DNA of 64,000 nt from Cylindrotheca closterium (Eukaryota > Bacillariophyta > Bacillariophyceae > Bacillariales > Bacillariaceae), in the NCBI GenBank assembly GCA_933822405.4, contig CAKOGP040000058.1:33449-97448 (forward strand), written 5' to 3'. The translations under genes were made by a program, and so were the position numbers. Each line of letters starts with the position of its first letter. Within the stretch, counting starts at the first letter, position 1. Of the stretch, positions 1-10,454 are shown piece after piece. The notes below the pieces were generated by a model, which had not been told where the DNA came from, ran no database searches, and saw only the letters and a program-made list of their open reading frames with translations.

Positions 1-3000
1 GACTAAAACAAATTCTTCTTCAGGTGATGATGGCAACGACGAGATTGATTATTGCCAGGCCCCTGACTTTCCTTATCCAGAAATCAGAATCCACAACGCA
101 GATTGGGCATCAAGTCAGATTCTTGCATGGATATATCAAATCGTCCTGGTCGAAATACTGGATGTTCCGGCTACAGTTGGACTGACATCCGAAACGGCAA
201 AGTTGAATGGATTTTATTCGACCAATAATACCTTAGAATATTCGCAAGAGGCATACCCTTGGGGTGCTCTCCAAAAAGCCAATGAAAAGATGTTTAGTGG
301 AAATAATTGCGAAAATACGAATGATCCCTGTGTTCACATATTCCCTGAAGTCTGGAACGGCCAAATCGATCAATGGCAGAATTCCGAAAATACAGGTGTC
401 ATTGATCAGACATCCTCGAATGGGATTGTATTCAAACCAAGCCTGATGATCCCGAAAAAGACTGCGGGGGAATTTCCTTCTCTTAGTCTATTCTATGGGC
501 TGCAAGGGGATCAAAATCGAAGAGTCTTGGCGGAAATGTTTAAGAAACCAACCAGTTGGGTGGATTATTGTGAAACTGTTTCTCTCAACAATTGCAGTGC
601 ACCGGATAGTACTGCTGCAAGATACCCAGCGCAAGATGAAAAACTCTTATATTTCTTGGAAGGGTCCTACACCGGATATTTTCTGGCAACCGACAAGAAC
701 AATTGTGTAGCCTCGGACAATTTGGACGACTGCCATGGATACCTCGTTGGTCCAACTTGTAACTTTTCTGCCTACATTGATTCTCAGATTTATTGGAACG
801 ACATTGGTCTTAAACTGGATGGTCCGGTAGGAAGCAGGTCTTCGTATTTGTATAAATCCATGCTTGAAATCTGGAAAGCGGCCAACGCGACTGGATCCCA
901 TGTTATGATGTGGTGGTGGACGACCAGCATTGAAGCTCAGGCCTTTGGCAATTCTAGTTACTCACCTCAGATGATACAATTGCCACAGCCATCACTGCAG
1001 TGTCTTGCCAATCGTCCGACACTCGCTGAAAGATGCTCTGACAATCCAGTGGAGAGAAGAGGGAACCCATTGGGGGCATGCGATCAAGAATACACCCCAC
1101 TGCAACGAGTGATGGCTAGTTCTGTGAATCAGATGAACGCCTTGGTACCTGAAGTTGATCGGTCTCCGGCAGTCGGAATGCTTACTGCATTGCAGGTGTC
1201 AGAGTTTGACATCGTGGATATCATTCAGAAAATGTTGGCCGACGGCGAGGATCAAATCGAGAACAATGCCAGAGAAGCTGTTTGTGATTGGGTGGCAGGT
1301 CACATTGACGAGTTGGAAGAGATTATTCCTCCTAATTTTCCCAAGCGTCTCACAAGGGTCTTTGAATTTGGTGACCTACATTACGTAGCCCAGGCCATGG
1401 CCGGTTTGGTGGGTCTCAGCACTCTGGCGTGCATCTTTCTGACATACAAATACAGGGAAACCAAGACCATGATTTTTGCGCAGCCAACCTTCATACAACT
1501 TATTCTGATTGGGTTCTGTTTAGTCTGCGTGGCTGCGTTCATGTTGGCCGTAGTGCCAAGGGATCAGATCTGTTTGTCAATCAAGTGGTTGGAAGTCTTG
1601 GGATTGACGATTCAGCTGGTCCCCATCATGATCAAGACTGCCGCCTTGAATCAGCTCATTTCGTCGTCAAAGAAACAACAAATGGTCAATATCAACCAAC
1701 GAAGTCTGTTGAGGAAAGTAACCATGTGGATGGCTGTTGTTGTTAGTTGTCTTATCGCCTGGACGGTTACTGATCCACCCAAAGTTGCAGAATATCGATC
1801 ACCCAGCCGTGACGATCCAAGTGAAGTGATCATTGACCGTGAATGCAAATCCGAAGAACTGGGCTGGGAAATTGTTCAATCTTCGATGGAACTTGTGCTG
1901 CTATTCATTTGTGCCATTCTTGCCTTTCAGTCAAGAAAATTAGCGTCCGTGGTCAATGAGTCGCGAGTGCTGGCGCAATTGATTTATTCGCACTTTTTGT
2001 TCGTGATTCTACGAGTGCTGGTGACCGCTTTTGATCTTCTGGATCTCTTTAGCGGGGACATCATTCCAATTCTCGCCAGTTTCAACCACAGCTTTGATAC
2101 ATTGTTTGCCATGTGCATTTACGTAAGTTTTCCAGAAGAATGAATCGATCGGTGCGCCCTTTGTCTGCTTTTCTCATCGCTCCCTTTCACTTGTGATCCA
2201 TCCCTCTGCATTTTGGATTCTAGATTCTTCCAAAAATCATCAAAGCAATGTATGAGCCTGAAAAGTACATACCAAAGGTGACCACAGAATCTCCATCCAC
2301 TCGAGGACTAAAGAAGGATCCAAGCCTAAAAGTTCTGATCTGCACTGCAAACATGGGAAATGCGGCACCGACGAAGGAATCTATGGAAAATTGGATTCCA
2401 ACGGATGGAGCATGTTTTCATGTGACTCCGTTGGCTGGAGCAGCAAAAGAACTGAAAAAAGGATATTTCGATATCATTGTCATTGGGATGCAAGAAAGTA
2501 CTTGGGCTAGAAATAATGCCAAGGGTTCGGTGCGTAAGGAAGTAAAAAAAGAGGAAAAGCTTTCGGAAGAAGACATCTTGAATGCCTTGGACCAGCACGA
2601 TTCGGCTGCTCTGCGAATGATGGTACACGACATTGTTGGTTCGGAATACACTCAGATTGTTGAGGAACTGCGTGGGCAGATGCGGCTGTCCATATGGGCT
2701 TCTGTCAACATTGAGCAGGATATCAACTCGGTCAAGATCAGTGGCGCTAACACTGGTATTGGAAATGTCCTAGCAAACAAAGGCGGAATTGTTGCCACGA
2801 TTGATTACAAGACAACGAGGCTCACCTTCATTTCTGCTCACTTGGCAGCCCATGAAGGCGAAAACTATTACAAGAACAGACTGCAGAACATCCGATCCAT
2901 TTTGAAAGAAGGAAAAACCAGTGATTTGAGTAGCAAGCTTGATGTGACAATGACGAGCCATCATATGTTTCTGCTTGGCGACTTGAATTTCCGAACCAAA

Positions 3001-4113
3001 TTTGAAGACGAAGACCTTCCTCACGAGGAATGTGTGAACCGAGCGATGAGCTTGGTAGATTTCAAAGACTACGAGGGTCTATACATGTATGATGAACTTC
3101 AGAAAGGGCTTAAGGATGGCGACTTGCTTCACAACTTTGAAACATTGCCGTGTAATTTTCCTCCCACTTTCAAGTTAGAACGGGAGCCCGGATTTGTTTA
3201 CAAAAGTCAGCGGACACCCAGTTACACAGACCGCATTGTTTTCAAATCTGCTGATGGTTTTAGGTCGCACGTGAAACCCCTAGCCTATGAACCATGTGCC
3301 GACTTTGTGACCTCGGATCACAAACCAATTCGCGGAGCATTTGCATTACTTCCAAGCGGCGAGGCCAGGGCTCGTATCGTTCCCGGAAAGCTGATATTGA
3401 AAATGGCCCAGATTGAAGCATCAAACTTGCCAGTTGCTGACGCTTCAGGGAAAGCTGATCCGTATCTTATGCTGATGTGGGAAGGGGTCGATCTAATGCC
3501 CCACAACATGAGTTTTCGAGACAAATTGAGAAGGTATTACAATGGCCAATTCTGGCCACGAACTAGTTACCGATCGCGGACACTGGATCCTGTTTGGGAC
3601 GAAGATTTGATTCACGTCGAAGCTGAAACTCCGATGGTGCGAAAGGGCTCCTTTCTTTATGTGGTTGTTGTGGATCATGACCGCGTAGGGAAAGATGATT
3701 TTATGTGCGGCACAACGCTGAGCCTGTGGGATCTATGTCAAGAAGGAACGAAGACTCATGACATGGACATCCCCTTGACAAAGGATGGCACACTTTGTGG
3801 ACGTGTCAAGTTTAAGCTTTACATTGGTTTCCCCCAAGGTAGAAATCCCACTCGGGCATCCGCTCGTCGAGGAAGTGTAAATTTGACCCGAATCAAGAAT
3901 TTTTTCGATGTGAGCCATCGGGATGAGGACGACGAAGATTTCTATCCAGTTCCCCACAATCAAGGCCACCTAAGCAGCAGCGATCGGGCCAAGAGCGCAC
4001 TTATACCCACTGAAAAGTGGAGAGCAGAGCAAACAGAAAAGCAATCGAGGGAAGTCCTTACAAGTATGTTTGGCAATGGGACAAGGCCTCCCCAAAAAAA
4101 TATAGTAAAGTAA
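1..4113 (+). CDS. Class C 7TM receptor - inositol polyphosphate 5-phosphatase - C2 fusion (5' end outside window)
   Basis: The frame is open from base 2, so the start lies upstream. Exon 1 ends at 2122 and a phase-0 intron (2123-2223, GTAAGT...TCTAG) joins it to 2224-4113, giving 1336 visible residues. Residues up to about 455 form a cysteine-containing extracellular region that resembles a solute-binding domain. Residues of about 457-707 hold seven hydrophobic helices in the style of family 3 (class C) receptors. Residues of about 740-1080 form an inositol polyphosphate 5-phosphatase with GDLNFR (2974-2994), PSYTDRI (about 3217) and TSDHKPI (about 3313), the metal-binding and catalytic signatures of that family. 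A C2-like domain follows at about 1095-1240, then a charged tail. Known for the family: these enzymes remove the 5-phosphate from inositol lipids. Inferred: an extracellular ligand controls a phosphatase tethered to the membrane. If the intron were not spliced, the receptor would end 7 codons later and the phosphatase would be a separate gene starting at 2248. Confidence 0.85.
2123..2223 (+). other. Intron joining receptor and phosphatase exons
   Basis: The donor GTAAGT follows a TAC codon, and the acceptor is a pyrimidine-rich tract ending TTCTAG. It is 101 bp long and phase 0. The codons after it are open and run straight into the phosphatase ATG at 2248, so splicing gives one continuous protein. 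Confidence 0.8.
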
Positions 4114-4486
4114 ATATGTATATCATACTCACGACACTTATTAAAACGTTTTAGCAACGGCGCACTTTTGCTCCGCTGCTCATTCTGATGATAGCGAACG
4201 GTTTGTAGTACAGTAGCCGACAGAATCAAGCAACTACTGTTTTCATCTCTTCTCTTCTTTCGTATCGTATCGTATCATACAGTATGAACCGGTATACCGG
4301 TAGAGCTCTGTGACAAGCCGACTGGTAGGACCAAATAACGGACGTTGCGAGGTTATTCCGACGAATCAAAAATATAATATCCATCAGCATCAACAAATTC
4401 AAAATAACAGGCGATACGGTACTGAAGTCTGTCATTCTTCTTCTAACAAAACAAGAGATTAGCAGTAAGAGACACAGTATAGAGCC
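4114..4486. other. Intergenic, no gene seen
   Basis: AT-rich spacer between two genes on the same strand. It contains a short palindromic ACCGGTATACCGGT motif near 4289, a sequence type scattered through this window. No supported gene. Confidence 0.6.
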
Positions 4487-5676
4487 ATGGCTTTCAGGAG
4501 ATCCATAATTTCCTTGGTGAAGAACAATCAGATATCAGCCTTCCGGACGAGTCTCATAGATGAAGCTTCATCATCCACAATAAGACTTATTCACACACAC
4601 AACTCCAACATTCGAGCAGAGTTATTTAAATTGCCACGGCGTATTATCTTAATTCGACATGGAGAATCACTTGGAAATGTTGATGATACAAGCTATGCAA
4701 GTATTCCAGATTGGAAGATTCCTCTGACGAGAAGAGGAGAACGCCAGGCAGCCCATGCCGGTGAAGAATTACACAACTTGATCAAGGGAGAAAGATTATT
4801 CACATACTGCAGGTATGTATTATCGTATACGAGGAAGAAGCCCAGACGTCTCACATCGTCTATTCGCTAAACTTTTGCTTTGCTCCATTGTCTCTTACGT
4901 TCTGTTTTCCCCCTCCGCAGTCCCTATAAGAGAACAATAGAAACATGGGATATTATGAAAGAGTCTCTCAAGGAAAAGGATGATGTGACACTCGTCGGGA
5001 CTCGAGAAGAACCAAGAATTGCTGAGCAGCAGTTTGGAAACTTTCAAGTAAGTCTACCTGTACTTCAATTGGACTCTCGCGTCGTGACAATTAATCTCAA
5101 TTTCTGTATTTTTTGAAAGAACCCTAAAAAGGTTAGAACGGCCAAGGTGGAACGACGAACCTTTGGACGGTTCTTCTTCCGATTTCCAAATGGTGAAGCA
5201 GGTCTTGATGTATACAACCGAGCGAGTAGTTTCTTGGCAACTTTATCTAGAGATCTTCAATGGTTGGAAGCGAATTCGGTTCCCATGGAGGATCTGAATA
5301 TCCTCATCGTCACACATGGATTGACATTGCGATTGTTGCTGATGCGATACTTTCAGCTGACGTGAGTGCCCCGCTGCGGCATCGTTACTTGCTGTTGTTG
5401 AATTTGGATCATAGGTAGCCTGACTTTTTGTGTACTTGCTTCTTCGTTCATGATGTGATTAGGGTCGACGAATTCGAGAATTCCTACAACAGTCAGAATG
5501 CCAAGCTTGTGATTATGGACCGACTTGTCCGAGAGGACAACTCTGAGTTCTTCCGATTGGATGACACTTCCACAGAAGCCTTGAATTTGAAAGGTGAGGT
5601 ATCCAGCGAAAAACCCGTCTATTGGAGAGGGAGCGCGTTGGATGTTGACCCGTACAATGATGCCAGCGATTCCTGA
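4487..5676 (+). CDS. Histidine phosphatase (phosphoglycerate-mutase-like), four exons
   Basis: The exons are 4487-4812, 4921-5047, 5120-5361 and 5463-5676, with introns of 108, 72 and 101 bp that all have GT...AG ends. The spliced product is 302 residues. The catalytic motif RHGES is at about residue 58, followed by the PLTRRGERQA segment. Exon 2 begins with SPYKRTIET, the usual second conserved block. The second core histidine lies in THGLTLR in exon 3. These are the signatures of branch 1 of the histidine phosphatase superfamily, which uses a phosphohistidine intermediate. The substrate cannot be told from sequence. The basic, serine-rich first 35 residues could target an organelle, but this is weak. 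The start is the first ATG in the frame. All four exons are needed for an intact catalytic core. Confidence 0.85.
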
Positions 5677-6418
5677 TGACAGGATGTATTATCCCTATAT
5701 GATGATTCATTCATTCATTCTTGAGACAATTTTGTATATTGCATGAGTGGGAAAAGGCTGAAAACTTTATCTTCTGGCAAACCTGACAAGTAGTAAATAC
5801 TAATTACAATTGGATGATGGTAACTCACAGAGGTACAGTTGCGAATATGCTGAAAATGCGGTCCATCCTTGGTCCAGCCATACATTATTTTCAGTCATTC
5901 GAACGGCCCTTTATCAGTACCCTTCATATGTTTCAATAACAAAATTCTATCGCATTATCTTATTTGTAAAACGATCGAGGTTATGATTTCTGCATTGAAA
6001 CAATAAAAACAAATAATTGATGTCCCAATTATATTTTAATATTTTAAAATACATCATGCAAGTAATACAAGACCGTGGCATGGAAAAGGCAGAATCCTCA
6101 TAACGGAAGAAAAACGAGCGTGGAAGAAACGCAAGATGATGAAGACGTCCATTTTGGCATTCAACATGACATTATATGCAGTCGACCCGGCTACTGGTAC
6201 TATATTCAATATACCGGTACTATTCTACAATAATAATGCCATCCTCAACACGACCACAAGAACGTGAAAACAAAACACGAAAATGATGAAAGAGCGAAAA
6301 AGCCAGCACGTTGATCATCCCACAGCACACTACACCAACACCAAAACTTCTCACAATATTTCAAAACCGCGGATTGTAATATTGTTATTTCTCACTACAA
6401 GTATTTTGAAATTGAACC
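5677..6418. other. Intergenic and promoter of GDPH copy A
   Basis: No supported gene. A block at about 6068-6128 (containing ATAACGGAAGA and ACGAGCGTGGAAGAA) is nearly repeated upstream of the paralogous copy B at about 28133-28196. Both lie 220-300 bp before the start codon, so the block probably belongs to a shared promoter. Confidence 0.6.
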
Positions 6419-7740
6419 ATGAAGATTTCCTGCAGCATCATCACTTTGGTAACCTTATTGTTGGGTTCTTTGGCATCTTTCGCCAAGGGCCAAGTAGCGC
6501 CGCTTTACGAGGCATTTGATCTCGGTTTCTGTCGAGTTGATCCGGGAGATCTCGGTATTGCTCATGATCTCGCTTACGTTTTGGGCTGGGATCCTAACAC
6601 TGCAGTTGAATGTGATCAACTCTGTCGGGACAATGATCCTTTCCAAGGCTTGCGAGGTTTCTCGGAAGGAGGCACTTCCAATGCCTGCAGTTGCTGGTAT
6701 GACAATGGACTATCTCCCGGAGAGGGTGGAAACTGCCCAAGCGTCTTTACTGGGTGCAACACTGCCCAAATAGGAACTGGCGAGATTGAAGCAACTGTCG
6801 ATTGGGGGTTTGGACGAACATGCTTCAAGTATAATCGGTTTCCTGTGGGATCCGAAGCCAACGGCGATCCTCATTGTAAGAACTTCATGAATGGCACGAG
6901 TTGTTTTCACAGTATTGTTGGTTCTTTCTCATCAGTCTCACACCTTTATTTCATTTCTGTTTTCCAAATTCCGTAATACTAAATACAGTCCGAACCTGGA
7001 AGAACGAACATTTCGAGTTCCATGGACAGTGCGACATTGTCATGACCAAGGTCAAGAACTTTGCCAACAAGGACATCGATCTCGACATTCACCTTCGTAC
7101 TAGCATGGTCCGATACTGGAGCTACATCAAGGCCGCTTCCATCCGTATTGGAAATGATATCCTCGAAGTTCAAGGCTCGTCGGCTGCCAAGGAAGATGGC
7201 GAGGACAAGCGTCATCACTGGATCAATTTTGAGTACCGTGGGGATATCGCGGACCTTGGTGGCTTTCCAGTCACTATTAGCCCTCGCAACGACAAGTACA
7301 TTATCGATCTTGATAGTGCCTACCCGGGCCAAATGATTGAAATCAAGACCTACAAGGAATTCGTTGGGGTCAAGATTATCGGAGCTACCGAAGAATCGTT
7401 TGGCAATGCTGTCGGTATCACTGGCGATTTCAATACTGGCAATACCTATGCTCGCGATGGCAACACGGTGCTGAACGACTTCAATGAGTTGGGCATGGAA
7501 TGGCAAGTCTTGCCAAGTGATGGCAAGCTCTTTCATGAAATGGCTCGTCCTCAATTTCCAGAACTTTGCTACCTTCCAGAAGATCCCCGTGGGGAACGTG
7601 GTCGCCGCTTGGATGAGTCTAATATTACAAAAGAAGAAGCGGAAGCTGCTTGTGCTGGCCTCGACGATGAATTTGATCGCAAGGGATGTATATACGACAT
7701 CCTTGCCACTCAAGACTTGGACATGGTTGGAGCGTACTAA
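6419..7740 (+). CDS. Secreted GDPH/vWD-like protein, copy A
   Basis: Two exons, 6419-6875 and 6989-7740, give 402 residues. The 113-bp intron (GTAAGA...ACAG) falls right after the His codon of GDPH, so the join reads GDPHFRTWK. Residues 1-25 are a clear signal peptide. Residues of about 30-145 form a cysteine-rich module (CDQLCR, GLRGFS, CSCWYD) resembling PAN or WSC-type folds. The rest is a von Willebrand factor D-like domain with HFEFHGQCDIVM and a C-terminal pair of cysteines. GDPH in mucins and related proteins is a known self-cleavage site, and GDPH domains have been reported in diatom adhesive-trail proteins. An adhesive or extracellular role is therefore inferred, not shown. Copies B (28417) and C (31192) share the second exon. 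Confidence 0.8.
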
Positions 7741-8905
7741 AGTGGAGTATACTATGCTGGATGTAGGTAGTTGCTGTAAGCATCGAAAGGTACCTGTGGG
7801 TGGATCTGGCACCTTTCGACTATGACTGGTCAGTTAGTGATAGAGAATAATGGTTTGAGATGATCCTTGATATTCCTTGCACCAAAAAAGCCTCGTCGTC
7901 ATCCAATCATCATCATATAAAAACCTTGTCGGACAAGTGCAAGTCAAATCAAGATTGACAATAATACCGAATTTGGATTCACAAGGTCAACCAAGGAAGG
8001 TTGGAGCCAAGTATTTGAAACATACTGCTGAAACGGTACTGGTACGACTGTCGGAAGGATACGGGAACGAAGAACTTTTCAAATGGTGCACCACCTAATT
8101 GAGACAATGACTTGATTCTAAAGGTGCCAGTAGGCCATGACAGTTGAATTCGATTTCTTTCAGAGGAGCATCCTGGTGCTATTAGGGACGACTAAACGAT
8201 ACTAGTCAAGGTTGAAAAAATAGTTTCTGACGTTGGAAGTATCCATCACCTCTTTTTGTACAAGCGCTAGTCAATTTCCGTCCCTCCCTACACCCCGCAC
8301 CCATTCTTCAGCACAGCTTGAAGTGATCCTAGGTGATGGGGACTGCAGCGCTTTCTCATGATCCGATGCCAAGGTTGGTAGTTAGGACAAAGTGCAACAG
8401 TGCTTGTTAAGGCAAAGGCATGATGCTGCTGGATCCGTGTGTAGTCTTCTTACCGGCACCGCTGGGAAAATCAATATTTACTCCCAAGAATTGTATGCTA
8501 ATTTTCTATTTCCTGGCCGTTCCTGTCCCCCAAATCACCATTTTCACCATTTCAATGCCTTAGGACAGTACTAATCAAATGGAGATAGTCTACTTTTAGT
8601 GATGGCCCGCTGCGATTATTGGGTCAGACCACTAAAAATGGGTTATTCTTATTGATTCTGCTGATGCAAAGAAACTATTTTATTAGACTGTTGGCTGTAT
8701 AGTGTACAGCAGTTGCAAAATAGCTGTACTTCATATTTCAATTCAGTTAGCTTTCACTACAAAGTACCTGTACAAGATCTTGTCATCACATCTTCTTTCC
8801 CCACCTATGCATGTGCGCAAGGGATTTCTTCATTGTCGTGACTTGGTTCCCCAGATTTCTTTGACCTCGTTTTTCCGTTACTCCCAACTATTTCATCTTT
8901 CTTAT
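7741..8905. other. Intergenic, 3' region of copy A
   Basis: The first 120 bp after the stop resemble the sequence after copy B (GTCGAAAGGTACCTGTGG-type block near 7785), so the duplication extended into the 3' UTR. Nothing else is supported. Confidence 0.6.
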
Positions 8906-9511
8906 TTACAGGACTACTCCAAGGTGGTTTCCCAAGCGCTTGCGTCTGTCAGCAACACGCGCATCCAGAGGAAGTGCATAAAAGAGAAGCAATTCCTGAA
9001 GTTCCTGGCCAGTAGCCTGTGAGAGCTGGTTCTGATCTGCTGGAAACCACATGGATTGATTATAATCCCGAGGAGTGTTTCCATCCAACTCTCTACTCAC
9101 TTGAGCAATTGCATCGGCAGTGGAACGACGGGAAAAATTTCTTGATTTCTGGGACTCGATCGTGATGCGTGTCTGCATTTGCTGCATCTGAGTCTGCATC
9201 TGGGTCTGCATTTGCTGCATCTGGGTCTGCATTTGCTGCATCTGGGTCTGCATTTGCTGCATCTGGGTCTGCATCTGGGTCTGCATCTGCTGTGCCCACG
9301 CAGGAGTCGGACCGTCCAAATGCGCTGATTCCACTTTACGCTTGCGGCGTTTTGCTTCGAAAAGTTCGTCCATAGTGATGAGGTGTGGATGATGACGACG
9401 TAAGAGCTTGCGGGTCTCGTACTGTTGGGCTGCAGCTATGATATTGTGCAACAAAAGTGGATCGCCCGACACTACAGCCGCCGCTGTGATCTCAGGATGT
9501 CCAGAATCCAA
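8906..9511 (-). CDS. Hypothetical protein with Gln/Met repeat coiled coil
   Basis: An open frame on the minus strand ends at 8906 and stays open upstream to about 9580, but it has no ATG before residue 47 (Met at about 9373, in ITMDELFEAK). Either translation starts there or an upstream exon exists. An acceptor-like CTGCAG lies near 9570. The middle is a tandem QMQTQMQ repeat built from TGCATCTGGGTC / TGCATTTGC units (about 9170-9290), which should form a heptad-like helix. Before it is a basic stretch (KRRKRK) that could be a nuclear signal. The tail contains ATGQELQELLLFYALP. I do not recognise the family. The reverse frame through the repeat gives only alanine/serine shadows. Confidence 0.45.
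   Translation of the reverse strand: MDSGHPEITAAAVVSGDPLLLHNIIAAAQQYETRKLLRRHHPHLITMDELFEAKRRKRKVESAHLDGPTPAWAQQMQTQMQTQMQQMQTQMQQMQTQMQQMQTQMQTQMQQMQTRITIESQKSRNFSRRSTADAIAQVSRELDGNTPRDYNQSMWFPADQNQLSQATGQELQELLLFYALPLDARVADRRKRLGNHLGVVL
9165..9295. repeat. Coding minisatellite (about 12/21-bp units)
   Basis: Tandem copies of a CTGCATCTGGGTCTGCATTTG-type unit, in frame with the minus-strand protein, so copy-number changes would keep the reading frame. Confidence 0.7.
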
Positions 9512-10138
9512 TGGGTCAAGAGCGGGAATAGCTTGTGCGTACGCTGTATTCTCGGTGGATCGAACGAGGCTGCAGTATCTCTACAGGTTTGGTTTGTGAA
9601 TAAGAGCGGCTGTCTTGTTTTGTTCTTCTCCCACGCACGGCAGCTCAAATGAATGCAATTTTTATTAAAAACGGCAAGGCTATGAATTTAGTTAACTTTA
9701 TCGTGTCACGTGACACTCCTTGCGCGGCCCGTGCCCCACGCAAAAAAGGTACCAGGTACCTGGTACCAAGTACATAGCATGTAGCTGTGGCAATTTCGGA
9801 AAAATGCTGGAGTGGCCGGCGCGTTCTCACAGCTGTTCGAATGTTTCTTTTTTAAAATAAAAGCAGCGCGTTAATTCAACGTTTTCGTTATTGCTACCCG
9901 GGGATATTATCGTAGTGGGCTACTATTTACTTAGGAACGAAAGATATTCATGCGCGCATTCTAAATATTTTTAGCTATATATTTCCCATAGTACTATCCA
10001 TCAGTTAAGTACGTCGACGTCTCAACCGATCCGGCAAATTCGACATGCCCCATCGTGCCTCTTCCCTCAAAATCATCATTGGTCCCTCATTGTAAAGTTC
10101 AATTCGTCAACACAACATTCCATCGCATCACAAAAACA
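9512..10138. other. Intergenic with two perfect palindromes
   Basis: Contains the 14-bp palindrome GTGTCACGTGACAC (9703-9716), which includes the G-box core CACGTG, and the 20-bp palindrome GGTACCAGGTACCTGGTACC (9748-9767). Both sit between two diverging open frames. No RNA gene seen. Confidence 0.55.
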
Positions 10139-10447
10139 ATGCCCACTCTTGTAGATGCTCTTTTAGATGTCGAGACTGGCGAAATTGCTTCACCAAATGA
10201 GGCGCAGCTTGGACGATTCCCACACAATCTAGGCGGAGCAACAAGAACACCTTGTCAGAATGGGGCAAACATGGCCATCACAAATCCGAATCGTCATCAT
10301 AGTGATAGTTACAGTGAAAGCGAAAGCGAAAGCAACTTTTGGAACAACTATTGGAACAACTACTGGCACGACTATTGGAAGACGAAGATGGGACCCCAAT
10401 CGCAAAACCAGAATGGTTTTGCGATTGGCGTATACAAGGGAAAGTGA
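10139..10447 (+). CDS. N-terminal frame of the transposase-like gene
   Basis: A 102-residue open frame from the ATG at 10139 reads like natural protein (MPTLVDALLDVETGEI..., a Ser/Glu stretch, then NNYWNNYWHDYW). It stops at 10447, eight bases before the first ATG of the long downstream frame. In this stretch the downstream frame is odd repetitive sequence, so this frame is probably the true N-terminus, separated from the rest by a one-base shift. No plausible intron fits in the few bases between them. It could also be an independent short ORF. Confidence 0.4.
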   Translation: MPTLVDALLDVETGEIASPNEAQLGRFPHNLGGATRTPCQNGANMAITNPNRHHSDSYSESESESNFWNNYWNNYWHDYWKTKMGPQSQNQNGFAIGVYKGK

Positions 10448-10454
10448 AGTCCGC

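Noticed and set aside
2248..4113. Stand-alone 5-phosphatase gene
   Set aside because: The codons before 2248 remain open to a good splice acceptor that pairs in phase with the receptor exon donor; kept only as an alternative.
10260..10454. Upstream extension of the transposase-like frame
   Set aside because: Reads as IVIIVIVTVKAKAKATFGTT, the out-of-frame shadow of a repeat that gives natural sequence in the neighbouring frame.
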